Of a DNA stretch of 64,000 bases, positions 52,531-63,478 are shown piece after piece. The stretch's first letter is position 1. Each line of letters starts with the position of its first letter. The stretch is from positions 150,477,480 to 150,541,479 of the forward strand of contig CM022945.1 of the NCBI GenBank assembly GCA_012931725.1. Direction: 5' to 3'. Made by a program: the position numbers and the translations under genes. Under the pieces are notes generated by a model, which saw nothing but the letters and a program-made list of their open reading frames with translations, did no database searches and was not told the origin of the DNA. Origin of the DNA: Litsea cubeba. Lineage: Eukaryota > Streptophyta > Magnoliopsida > Laurales > Lauraceae.

Positions 52531-55500
52531 CCGCGGCAGACCCAACTTGTCATGACCTGGGGCGACCCCAGGTCCAATTTCAAAATCCCCATGCAATAGT
52601 ATTGGCCCTTGGCCCACGCCCCATATCACTGAGATCCTCGCCCCATATGAAATCTGTAGAACGAAAAGGAAAGAAAAAAACTCAACAATCAACATCCTCT
52701 TTCGACCTTCCTGAATCCTTCGATAACCTGAATCCATCTCCCTTCGACTTCGAGTGCACTCAACAAGAATGGATCTTTTAGCCTCAGCCTTCAAGTTCAG
52801 TTAACTCTCTCTCCCTCTCTCTGTCGCCTCTCTCTCCCTCTCTCTATCTGTCGCAGTGTCGCCTCTCTCTCTGTCGGACATCCATTTACATTTTAATGGC
52901 TTCTATGTTGCCTATCTCTCCTTCTCCCCCATTTTCTTTGATTTCATTCATTATTTTAGGCATTGAAAAAAGAAGTTAGGGTTGTTTTTGTTTCATTTTT
53001 GTTTGATGGTTAGGGTTAGCCGGTTAGGGTTGTTTTGATTTAGGGATTTTTATTTATGATATCCATTGTTACATTACTTGATTTTGGGTTTTTTTTCTGA
53101 ATCTTGTGTTCTTGTTTGATTTATAAATAAGTGAGATTTGTGGGTTGTTGATTGGTCCGTGATTCTTGGTTTTAAATAATGTTGTGTGTTGTTTGGTTTA
53201 GAAATATTCAGATTTCAGATGCCCCTTGTTCATGTTCAGAGAGGGCTGATATTACCCCCAAAACAAAGTATGGTTTCTTTGCATCTACACCCATTATAAC
53301 AAGCTCCCCACTCCTTGGAGCTCTCTGTTTCATGAAGACAATGTATTAGTAAATGAAATTTCTTCATTGTCAAGTATATAAAGTGGGTTTTTTCTTAATT
53401 TTTATGCATTAAAGGGGAAGAGCATCTGAGCAACCTTTGGATGGCTAGTAAAAGGTCGATCCCAACTGAGAGGCCCAATGATAATACTGACTTTCTCACT
53501 AAAGATGGTCTCAGAAATCACTTATCAATTTTCATTGCCAACATTCAACAACTTTTGTCCCCTTTCCCTTATAGCATTTTGTTTCTTTTGTTGATGTAGT
53601 TTTCCTATGGGTTGGGTATATTGCCCTTACACCTTCTCCTAGAAGTCGAAAGTCACTATTACTGAACAAAAAAATATTGAACAACTTTTTGTACATTTTC
53701 CCTCAATAATACAGTATGCACATTAATTTATAATAGATGCACACAACTATAGTGTTGGTAAGGCATTTTCATACATAGAGTTGAGACCCAAGGCTCGTTT
53801 GCTATAATTTCCTCTGCCTCAATTGATCTCGCCCAAAGCTAAGCATTGGTAACTGTCACATTCTATTACTTCCATAGTTGTTAGTATTTACACCTTCTTT
53901 GTTTTTACTTTGCTGTACCAAGTATCTGAGGTATGAAAAAAAATTCTTATTTTTTCCTTCTTTCTTCTGGAAAATCAAGGGTTCTATGCTTGGCTCTGAA
54001 AGTCAGCAACCTAAGTGTGTTATTCTGTTGCAGCCTTGAACTCATTCAATAGATGACTTGGTTCTGTCATAGTTTGTTGCCTCTTGAATTGGATCTTCAT
54101 TTCCTCTTGTCATTTTTTTCCACCCTTTTTTGGTTTGCATGTGCACTACAAATTATTAGTAAAGCTAGAAATTTAATGGATTTGGCATCCAGTTTCTTTA
54201 TTATTGTGGTAGTTTTCTTGTCAAATTGTGTGCTAATTTCTTGAGGCTTCGCGATTTGGGTGCCATGGCTTAAAAGCTTATTTACAAATCAGGTGTTAGT
54301 AGTAGGATCCCTTATAAAAAGAAATTGTTTAAAATCATATATTTAACCTATGTTATAAATGGTGATTATTGATGGTTGGCAAGGATTTTGATGTAATCGA
54401 CCTTATCTTTGAATCAGATATGGAAAAATATTACAAAAAACAATCAACTACCAATCCACCGTCTCCGACTCCAAAGAATGATAAGAATGATGAAATGCCA
54501 TCATCCTCGAAGAAAGGGCATGTAGAGGTTAACTTGACTGATCTTCCAGCAGATCCTGGGTTACGGAATCCAATCTCAAGTTATCATCCTATGGATAGGG
54601 ACCAAGTCCGAAGAGCATATCTACAAAAGGGCCCTTGTCAGCCTCGTGACCATAAGTTTCCTTATACGGGGTGTGGACAAGACAAGAGGCGATTTAATCC
54701 TTTTTGGTTTAAGGATTATGGTAGTTGGTTGGAGTACAAGATAGAAAAAGATGCTGCATTTTGCATGTGTTGTTATCTTTTTGGGGAGGAAACGCATTAT
54801 GATGCTTTTATAACTTAAGGATTTAAAAGTTGGAGGAAAAAAGAAAGAATTTAAAATCACATGGGAGGCCCGAATAGTGTTCATAATCAAGCATATGAGA
54901 AGTGTCAGAACTTATTAAATCAAAAGCAAGACATTGAGACGATTATTGTCAAGCAATCAAGTCAAGCTCGAACAGATTATCGAATCCGTTTGAAGGCAAC
55001 ACTTACTACTGTTCGATTTCTTCTAACCAAGGATTGTCTTTTCGTGGTCATGATGAATCTGAAGATTCAAACAATATGAGTAACTTCCTTGAGCTTTTGC
55101 AAGTACTTGCCAATCAGAATGAAGCTATTAAAAAAGTTATATTGGGAAATGCTCCTGAGAATCTAAAACTGACCTCCCCTAAGATTCAAAAAGACATTGT
55201 GAATGCGGCCGCCATTGAAACCACTCAAACCATCATTTCTGAGCTTGGAGATGCACCATTTTCTCTTTTGGTGTATGAATCTGGGGATATCTCTATCAAA
55301 GAGCAAATGGCAGTTGTTATATGCTATGTGGATAAGCGGGGATATGTGATTGAGCGGTTTTTAGCCATAGAACATGTTGCAGACACTAAAGCTCAATCAC
55401 TTAAGTTGGCCATCGAAGCGATATTTTCCAGACATGGATTGAGCATGTCAAGTTTGTGTGGGCAAGGTTATGATGGGGCTGCTAATATGAAGGGTGAGCT

Positions 55501-57108
55501 TAATGGACTGCAAAGGCTCATTCAGAATGAGAATCCCACCGCATTCTATGTTCATTGTTTTGCACATCAGCTTCAGTTGACACTCGTTGCTGTTGCAGGA
55601 GATAACAATTTCATCGACGCTTTCTTCAAGTCGGTTTCTATGGTGTTGAATGTCGTTGGAGGCTCTTGCAAGCGTCACGACATGCTCCAAAATATACAAG
55701 CTACTAAAGTCGTTGATGCTCTCGATTCAAGCGAACTTGAAAGTGGATGGGGTTTGAATCAAAAGACTAGCCTCAAGAGGCCGGGAGATACACGTTGGGG
55801 CTCGCATCATGATACATTGATTAACTTGCTACTCATGTTCTCCTCAGTGGTTGATGTGCTTGAAATTATCTCAGATGATAATACGAGTGAACACAAGGGC
55901 TCTGCCACTAACTTATTGAGTGTATTGGATGATTTTGATTTTGCATTTGATGAGAGATATATTGGGGATCACCAATGAATTATCAAAGTTATTGCAGCGA
56001 AAAGATCAAAATATTATCACTGCCGTGGAACTAGTGAGAGTGTCAAAGCAACGACTGCAAATGATGAGAGACGATGGGTGGGATTCTCTCCTATTTGAAG
56101 TCCATTCATTTTGTGATAAATATGAAATCATCATTCCCAATATGAATGATATGTTTGTTGGACGAAAGCGATCACGATGTAAAGCTGAATTGACAAATCT
56201 CCATCATTTTCAAGTCGACATATTCTATGCTACTATTGATTTGCAACTTCAAGAGCTCAACCGCCACTTTAATGTGGTGAACACCGAGTTGCTTCTTTGT
56301 TTGGCATGCTTGGATCCAAGTGATTCATTCTCTGCTTTCGATAAGGAAAAATTGATCCGGCTTTCTCAATTATATCCAAATGATTTTTCGGACTTAGATC
56401 AGGTGAGACTTGATAGTCAGCTTTTGACTTATATCACTGATATGCTCACCAATAGTAAGTTTTTTGGAGTGAAAGGAAATAGCGGCCTTGCTCAGAAGAA
56501 GTTTGAAACAAAAAGGGACATTGCATATCCTTTAATTTATTTGCTCTTGAAATTAGCACTGACCCTACTAGTTGCCACTGCTACTGTTGAGAGGGTATTT
56601 TCTGCTATGAAAATCGTTAAGAATCGACTGCGTAATCGAATGGAAGATGAGTGGATGAATGATTGTTTGCTTGTGTATATCGAAAATGACATATTCAATA
56701 GCATTGATGATGAGACGATCATGCAACGCTTTCAAAACATGAAGAGCCGAAGAGGGAAATTGTAAAAAACTTTGTTTTGGGGTTGAGATGACTTTTGATG
56801 AGAGAAGTGTATGTTAGTTGATGTCCAATCATTAATATGTACTTCTTTCTTCGGGTTGATCCCGAATTTTTTGGGGTTTGCCCTCAATTTTTGGGAGACT
56901 TTTTTTGTTTTCAGTATACTTCTCTTATACTGTAAATTTTGGAGAAATGAATAGTCCTCATTTCAAACAAGAAATATATTAAGTTGATATAGTTAAATAT
57001 TTTACGTCTATTTACATGGAATACATTCTTTCTTTCATTATTCTTGATGTGAAAAAATTATAGCAAAAGTTTAGCCCCACCTAAATGAAAATCTTGGGTC
57101 AGCCTCTG
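52531..57108 (+). mobile_element. H2: inactive hAT transposon (MYM/TTF zinc-finger type)
   Basis: Located from its ends: the right end read in reverse is CAGAGGCTGACCCAA, the left end CCGCGGCAGACCCAA (12 of 15 identical), with similarity going on for about 35 bases to a shared TGGGGC. Each is flanked by GATCCAAC (52523-52530, 57109-57116), a perfect 8-bp target duplication. Between them lies the broken transposase (54369-56765) with a long AT-rich 5' region (52800-54360) that has no other gene, apart from a CT-repeat block at 52806-52880. The terminal mismatches and frameshifts mark it as dead. Confidence 0.75.
54369..56765 (+). pseudogene. MYM/TTF-type zinc-finger hAT transposase, frameshifted
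   Basis: Family order is kept: a TTF/MYM zinc-binding region (GCGQDKRRFNPFWFKDYGSW, then FCMCCYLFG), a DUF4371 core (GNAPENLKLTSPKIQKDIVN, GQGYDGAANMKGEL, FYVHCFAHQLQL, SLKRPGDTRWGSH), and the hAT dimerisation region (ATATVERVFSAM ... DEWMNDCLLVYIEND). It is broken at least four times: a one-base shift giving TAA at 54816-54818, an in-frame TAA near 54852, a shift near 55035 and another near 55935. Related proteins are often annotated as zinc finger MYM-type protein 1-like. No product expected. Confidence 0.88.
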
Positions 57109-57148
57109 GATCCAACCCCATCAGAACCCAATCAAACCCATCATCACC

Positions 57149-57300
57149 ATCGAGGTCAACGCCTGGCTAGGCCGCATCAGCATCGAGCCCCAGTTTATCA
57201 ATGGCCTCTGCGTCACTGGTGCCCCCACGATGGAGATCATCGAGATGGTCCAATCAACATGTCCCTCGTCTCCCTCATGAACAAGGCTGGCCCCACTCCT
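57149..57300 (+). pseudogene. Acetylglutamate kinase-like fragment
   Basis: Translation VNAWLGRISIEPQFINGLCV then TGAPTMEIIEMV resembles the plant N-acetylglutamate kinase segment that follows its nucleotide-binding GGGP motif (INSWL..L.I...F..GLRVTDA.TMEIV.MV). After a deletion and frame change at about 57253, MSLVSLMNKAGP corresponds to the next conserved stretch (LVSLINKAGA). Only about 50 of more than 300 residues are present. The enzyme phosphorylates acetylglutamate in arginine synthesis; this piece cannot. Identified by remembered family motifs. Confidence 0.65.
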
Positions 57301-57384
57301 TACTTTTCTTTTCTTTCTTTTCCCCCTCTTTCCTTTCTTCTTTCTTCATCTCATCTACCCTGCATTAACAAACACTCCCCCCCC

Positions 57385-57717
57385 ACTGCTGCACACACTG
57401 AGACGATCGACGCCTGGGAGCTGATGGACGGCTTAGAAGACAACAGCCCTCTCCGTTCTTTCTCTGTTCACGCTTTATCAGACACCCAGATCCCTGAAAT
57501 AGGTACCAAACCCAAATACTACACCAAAGCGGAATCCCACAGACCAATTCGGCTTCAGTTCAATGCAGCGGACCACCCCGTCATTGGAAATTTCGACCCA
57601 GAGATCCTCTCCCATTTCAGAAAGCCCTGGACGAGCTCTCCCCGCCCAACACTTGTCGACCGCTCCAGAACCAGAAAGAAAAGGACGCCTTTTGATCAAA
57701 TGAGAGAACGAACACAT
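57385..57717 (+). pseudogene. Glutaredoxin-domain protein fragment (N-terminal region)
   Basis: ETIDAWELMDGLEDNSPLRS and FDPEILSHFRK match the conserved pre-domain region of the plant At5g39865/At3g28850-type glutaredoxin-containing proteins (E.INAWELM.GLED; FDPE....FRKALDEL). At about 57624 one base is out of frame; the other frame then reads KALDELSPPNTCRPLQNQKEK before a stop. The glutaredoxin domain itself is absent. It follows the acetylglutamate kinase fragment across a CT-rich spacer (57300-57380). Confidence 0.68.
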
Positions 57718-57722
57718 TAGTT

Positions 57723-57980
57723 TCAGAAAACCCACCTGAACAATCCAAATGTCAACTGGAAGATACCCGTAAAAAATGTTGCAGTGAAAACCAATTTCCT
57801 GTAGGCCAGGGGATCCAATGATGGATCAACCACTTTCTGAACCATGGAAGATAGTAGCAACGAAATAACCGCAACGGGACCGATGGTAATCTCTTTCGAA
57901 CCCCATTACAGCGTAAATCATAGGTGCACATAGAGCCCCGCGCTCTTCGATTGGTGTGGCGCATATTTAGATCTGCAGCG
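57723..57980 (-). pseudogene. Sulfate transporter exon fragment
   Basis: The minus strand gives SKEITIGPVAVISLLLSSMV then QKVVDPSLDPLAYRKLVFTA and TFFTGIFQLTFGLFR, the well-conserved early membrane region of plant SULTR sulfate/proton cotransporters. It ends at FQLTFGLFR before a GTGGGT donor-like sequence, an exon boundary. Upstream, APMIYAVMG is in another frame, and the part before is garbled. Sulfate transporters have about 650 residues; about 70 remain. Opposite orientation to the two neighbouring fragments. Confidence 0.75.
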
Positions 57981-58508
57981 ATCTCCGTATCAAGAAAGAA
58001 CAATAGGGAATAAGGGAGAATGAAAGATTTGAAAGTGGGAAGAGGAGGAGGGTTATCAGGAGAAGTTAAAAAAAGGGTGAATACAATATTTGAAATTTGA
58101 AATTTCAAAATTTTATGTCTAAAATGATTGAAAGGGCAAATCAATTTTAAAATATGTAATCATGTGGACGTAGGGACCTATGGCTGCAAATAGTCTGAAT
58201 TTGCCTCTACTGGATCCACTTAAGGGACCCACTAATTTAACTTTTTTTTTCAGTTTTTTGTATCTTTAATTGATACAGTTGCAAGCTGGATATGAACCGA
58301 TTCACAATTGATTTAATGGTTTTGATAGAATGGGTTGCTCTATTAGGCAGTGCATTTGTGATCACATAAATTGAAAGCCACTTCTGAGGCAGGTGAATTT
58401 TCTTACAACATTTATTTACACGGTGATTTTTGTTTCCGCCGAAGGTGGAAACTGGAGTCTTACCACCATGTTAGTTTCAATTGTGATGAAAACATTTTAG
58501 ACAGTGCA
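57981..58508. other. Intergenic DNA with block shared with 45.6 kb
   Basis: 58249-58385 matches 45548-45690 (see there). The rest is AT-rich without a gene. No terminus of an element carrying the gene-fragment cluster could be fixed here. Confidence 0.5.
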
Positions 58509-59610
58509 AGTAAGACTAAAAGAAAGTGATCTTCTTCTTCCTGGATCCAGATATGCTAACCACAAAACTTGTGGAAAATGATTTCACCTATAAAAATAAA
58601 AACCATTGAAAAGATTAACATGGAACACTGGGAAGTCATTCTCAGGTAGAAACTATTTTCATTTTGCGGAAAATGCACAATATAGCCATTAATTAGATCT
58701 TGATTTGCAATACATTCAAAGAAACTTGCAGTACATTCAGTTATTTGTGGGATGGAAATTGTGTTGTTGGGGACCATATGCTATATGAAGTGAGGGAAGT
58801 TCTAGGTAATTTATGAAGTCGCCATTTAATGGGTTTGCTGCTGTCTGCGAGCACTTAGATGAAAGTATTAGAGGATCTCTTTCTTATGACCCATTAAAAC
58901 ATGATGGATACATCTGCAGCAAGCCTGACACATCATCAAAGTCTACAAGCATAAAGATGATGTTAAGAGACTCATTCCATTGACCATCACTTGATCTTAC
59001 TGCAGTAGCCCTGCAGCTGAGAATCCCAAATGGCTATATGATAAAGAGATGGGAACATGGAGGAAATAGCAATTGAATTTCAATTGCATTATGAGGAAGT
59101 TGGGTTTGGTGTTTGAAAGGATGTGAACAAACCAATAGTCATTATAGAAAGAAACTGACTCAGTGCCATAGCTTCTATTGATTGTTCACATCCTTTTAAA
59201 CAACAAATGGTGAGGCATAAGCGGCCAACATTGTTTGGACATTTGTAGCCAACCTTGATAAAAAGGCTCTTAGATTTTAATGTGTGGGCAAAAGTGTCTA
59301 GAATAGGACACACTTATGAGGGTTGCACTCAAAGGAATGTCAGTTGTCCATATTCAGTCATTCAAAATTTCTATAATTGAGCAGGAAGGGTCCCTGTTTT
59401 ATGGTCCACTCAGATGGACCATAAAGTGGGCCCCACCATGTGTTTTGGAGTGGGATCAAAAGATCTCCTCCACAAGTTTTCACACTCCAAAATGTGTGCA
59501 CAGTCGATCCTATGGTCCAGTGCATTCGGATGGGTGTTAGACCCCGGGTCCCATGACTATCGAGGGAGTGGAGGTCCTTGTTTTATGGCCCCAACATGTG
59601 ATTTGTATAA
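58509..59610. repeat. Duplicated locus, copy B (uninterrupted)
   Basis: Related to 1-281, 16915-17098 and 26605 to about 27365 in that order. It lacks G1 and C2. The C2 target is present once as CACTT (58852-58856). Non-coding; the ORFs on either strand are not conserved with copy A. Confidence 0.8.
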
Positions 59611-59911
59611 CACATTTCTAGAGCAAAGCAACTAGTAAACCCAGGTATGATTAACCTTGGCTCCATTGGACCCATTTGTTTAACACATTTCTAGAGAAAA
59701 GCAACTACTAAACTCAGGTATGATTAACCTTAGCTGCAACTCACTTGTTATGACATGGTCCATTCTCATCACAATAGAGCTTTTGAACAGCATCTAACGC
59801 ATTTCTAGAGCAAAACAACTACTAGACTCAGGTATGATTAACCTTAGCTGCAACTCACTTGTAATGACATGGTCCATTCTCATCACCATAGAGCTTTTGA
59901 ACAGCAGCAGA
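59611..59911. repeat. 114-bp tandem duplication plus a partial third unit
   Basis: 59684-59797 and 59798-59911 are close copies (CATTTCTAGAG, CAGGTATGATTAACCTTAGC, TGACATGGTCCATTCTCATC). A truncated unit of 73 bp precedes them at 59611. Confidence 0.88.
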
Positions 59912-60235
59912 TAAAGAGTGAGTTTGGTAGCATAACTACTTGGCTGCAGAGGAAATTTCCCCCACTTCCAAAGCAGTGAGAAGACAATTGAAAGAGAAGC
60001 TTTTCCAAGTTCGAGATGCAAATATCAACTGATCAATAATCAATAACAACAAAATAAGCAGAAGATGAAAGGAGAACAAAAAAAAGGGTCAAATATGACA
60101 AAAGGTCCATCTAATCTTCAGTCATGACCAATTGTCACATAAAGTGGGATGCATATAACAATTAAGTAGTGAAGCCTGATGGCATTATTCTGTCACTACC
60201 CTTAAAAAGCTTTGATCAAGTCTAATAAATATGAC

Positions 60236-62805
60236 TGTGTGGGGATTTTTCCTAAGACACCGAGATCGCAATTATCTTCGGTAAATAACACTGCTAATCA
60301 ATCCTCGGTCTTGGTCAAGCACAGCTCGGCCGCCCTGGCAGAGCACCAACTGAGATCAAACTCTCTAGTGACCTCGGCCACACACACCTTGGCACCCATG
60401 CCAGGTCGCCAACCAGGTCAAGGTCTCTCACGACCTCGGTCTATCCCGACCCCGGCTCCGCTTCCTGGCCTCGGTAGTCTATCCCTGAAGGCTAGCCTAG
60501 ACAGGCACTGGCATCTGAATTCCTCTAGGAGCTCGATCACGTCACGAGACATGAGACAGATCCAGGGCATGCGCAAGTAGCCATCCAGCTGCCCATGCTT
60601 CCTGATAAAACGGCATTCAGCGGCTACGTCCACGTCAGGGTTGTTGGAAATAGGGTGGGCCTTTAGGATAGGTTTCAAAAACTTTTGACCCACTTGATGC
60701 AGGGATCAACTTTCCACAAGGCTATAAAACCCAATCCAAGATCCATGTCCTCAATCTCAGTCATCATGATCAGTAAATACAATCTATCTAGAAGATAGAA
60801 CCAGCAACATATAAGCAACAAATAAATCTACAACATGCAAGGAAGTAGATTATACCTTTGGAGCTCGGTTGTGCTCTAATGGAGGAGTTGCGTCTTTCTT
60901 TGATGATGAAACGCTTTCACTAATCAAATAGGGATCTCCAAGACCTCTTGATCTTCCACGCTATGACCCGTATTAGATTCTCCTTTTTCTCAAGAAGATG
61001 GTGGGATCTCCAAGAGAAAACTACTAGGAACTCTAGGGAGGAACTAGAAAGAGAACTAGAAGAGGGGGAGGAGGAAGAGCATGTGCAACTATTGCACAAA
61101 AGGGCCTTGGGCGTGAATCCCTAGGTGGATTTATGCATGGGACGTCCAAGGCCCTCTTCTCCTCTTATTTATAGCTTTTGCAAGTTGTCTCTTCTTTACT
61201 AATTACAATAGAAGTCTTACTTCCATTAATTAGTAACTTACCATATCATAATTAGAAGTCTCACTTCAAATATGATTAGTATCTTTCTAATTCCTTTCTA
61301 ATTAAAATTGAAGTCTCACTTCTACTAAAATTAGTAAGTCTACTATTACCACTATTAGAAGTCTCACTTCAAATAGAAATAGTAACTTTCCTTTTTAGAG
61401 TTCAACTAGAATTAGATACTTTCTAATAATTGGGCTAGCGTGGAGACCACTAGGGATTCCTTAGAAAGCTGGCTCCAACTGGGACTCGCGACCCCACATC
61501 TCATGTGTAATCCGGGCCCACAGTTAATTGCAAATAACTCCACTATATAAATGCAATTGAACTCCAGTCTTAGGAATATTACATAGAAGACCCTAAACTT
61601 CCACATTACCACAAGTAGACCCCTCTATCAATATCCATGGATCAATTGGACCTGTCTTCCAAACTTGATCCATATCTTATTATCCTTGAGCCCCAATTAA
61701 TTATAATGATCAATAGGTACCTTTCCAATTAACTCTTAATCGGAATGGGTGCGCACTTACCAATGATAAATCCATTAATTAGCACAAGGGGATATTAGAG
61801 ATAGATTCCATCTTGACCATTGAATGTTCCCACAGCTCTACTACCACGTACCCAAATCACCGAGGTGTTGACCTACAGTTGGCCTCACTCATTGGTGACT
61901 CAAAGCAAATGAATAGATAGAAACTTGAGTTCATTAATGTCTCAGGATTGAGAGCCTATTGCTAGGGAATTATGAAAGCAGACCTTAAAATAAAGACAGT
62001 GTTTATAAGGTGCTTTCTCATGGTCCTTCAATACATCCAATGTACCAACACAATGATTCCAGAATCTTCCATTCTGATGATCGAGACAAATCACACTATC
62101 TCATAGTGATCAAAGTGCTGCAACCTTGTCAGTATGAGATGTCCAGTCTCATCACTGGTTGTGAAGATATTTAAGTATAAGATTTGTCATATATGTCTCC
62201 CGTATGTGGATCTCATCCATACACATGTATTACATCTAATATACTTGTGGACCCCGGTTCATCTCATGAACCATCATGTCATTCGTATTGGTTATGTGCA
62301 AGTATATAATAAATCACCATTCATCTCATGAAAAGTAAGCATGAATATATGAATAAATAAAGAATTTAATCAATTTATTATATCATCTACTGGATTGAGT
62401 CCATAAAACTAACAAGGGTATGGCTCCAAGCAAGGCCCGATGAGACTAAGGCCTAAAGTCAGCAGGGGAAGGCCCGATTAGACCATTATTTAATGAAAGG
62501 TGGGCTGACTAGACAAATATTTAATGAATTATGGGCTGATGTGACTGTACTTCCTAAATCACCAGATTTTCATCATTAGCTCCACCAACCAGGGTCAACT
62601 CTTTCTCCTATAAATAGAGGACCCCCATTCCACTCTAAGGTACGCACAATACACCTAGTCGTTATTCTGCCTTTCTGAATCTCCATTCTACTATTGAGTT
62701 CCTGAACTGACTTAGGCATCGGAGAGCCTTGTGTTGCCAGCGGCCAGGGTCTTTGAATGTCTCTCTTCTCCTTCCCACCGAGTCCGTATTATTTAGGCAC
62801 TTACA
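60236..62805 (+). mobile_element. Solo LTR of a Tat-type gypsy element, interrupted by a copia solo LTR
   Basis: Begins TGTGTGGGGATTTTTCC and ends CACTTACA, like the LTRs of G1 and G2. It shares GGCATTCAGCGGCTACGTCC, GCATCGGAGAGCCTTG and a CTATAAATAGAGG TATA region (about 62620). Flanks ATGAC (60231-60235) and ATAAC (62806-62810) are a target duplication with one mismatch. Without the insertion it is about 792 bp. No internal region remains, so it arose by LTR-LTR recombination. Confidence 0.82.
60642..62414 (-). mobile_element. Nested copia-type solo LTR
   Basis: 1773 bp between perfect target duplications AGGGT (60637-60641, 62415-62419). Termini TGTTGGAAATAG on the plus strand and TGTTAGTTTTATGG on the minus strand. 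Landmarks it shares with the C2 LTR (GTACCCAAA, TGTTGACC, then a CTCACTCATTGGTGA/CTCACCCATAGTGAA segment) run in the same direction as in C2, giving minus orientation. A distant relative of C2. No coding sequence. Confidence 0.85.
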
Positions 62806-62810
62806 ATAAC

Positions 62811-63478
62811 CAAGGAAAATACATATCAAATCAATACAATGCGGCTGAAAACAACCTTTTTCATGATATTTTTAGCTACTTCAAACCCGAAAACGAGGAA
62901 AGCCAGGTTTCTTTGCTTTTGCAAACCATGGAATCTAAAGCCGTGGAAACCAACACCTTCCTGGGAAATTAGTTTGATCAAACCAGACATAATAGCTGGT
63001 CATTGATTTCAAATTTGGGTATTGGGTTGGAGATTGGGGTAGTAATTTAGACCATTGATCTCAGATTTGGGTATTGGGTTGGATATTGATGTACTAATTT
63101 TTGATTTGGGTTTTGATTTGGAATTGAGGTACGGGTATTGATTTCAGATTTGGGTTTCATTCGGCGGCTAATTCCACATTGCTATACTTGTCTGCAAATA
63201 CCCCAACTTCAAATCCCCTCTACAGAACCCCACGAGTCCAACGGTAATAGATACAAAAAATGGAAAGAAAAATAAGAAAATAGAGAAGATGGAAGAGAGA
63301 GGAACTAAAAAAATTATCCTTTAATCACTAATTTTTTTATTGAAATCTCAACTGAAAGATGAACGTTGGTGGAATCGGAACTCCCGTCGGAATGCTCCTC
63401 TTCTTTAAAACCCCAAATGCTCAATGAGTCTCTAGCATTCCAAATGCTTACTTTTTGAGGAACTCAAATGTCAAGATT
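62811..63478. other. Intergenic DNA
   Basis: 63000-63170 has repeated ATTTGGGTATTGGGTTGG / ATTGATTTCAGATTTGGG phrases (four or five degenerate copies). A 71-codon ORF (62757-62972) begins in the solo LTR and has no known relatives. Nothing else seen. Confidence 0.45.

Noticed and set aside
52479..52794. 100-codon ORFs on both strands at the left end of H2
   Set aside because: They cross the H2 boundary and show no family features.
53238..53270. CAGAGAGGGCTGA as the left end of H2
   Set aside because: No 8-bp duplication with the right end; 52531 has both better TIR similarity and the GATCCAAC duplication.
57085..57720. 211-codon ORF taken as one gene
   Set aside because: It runs across H2 terminal DNA, the acetylglutamate kinase piece in the wrong frame and a CT-rich spacer before entering the glutaredoxin-type piece; a chance fusion.
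62757..62972. 71-codon ORF after the solo LTR
   Set aside because: It starts inside the LTR and has no family resemblance.
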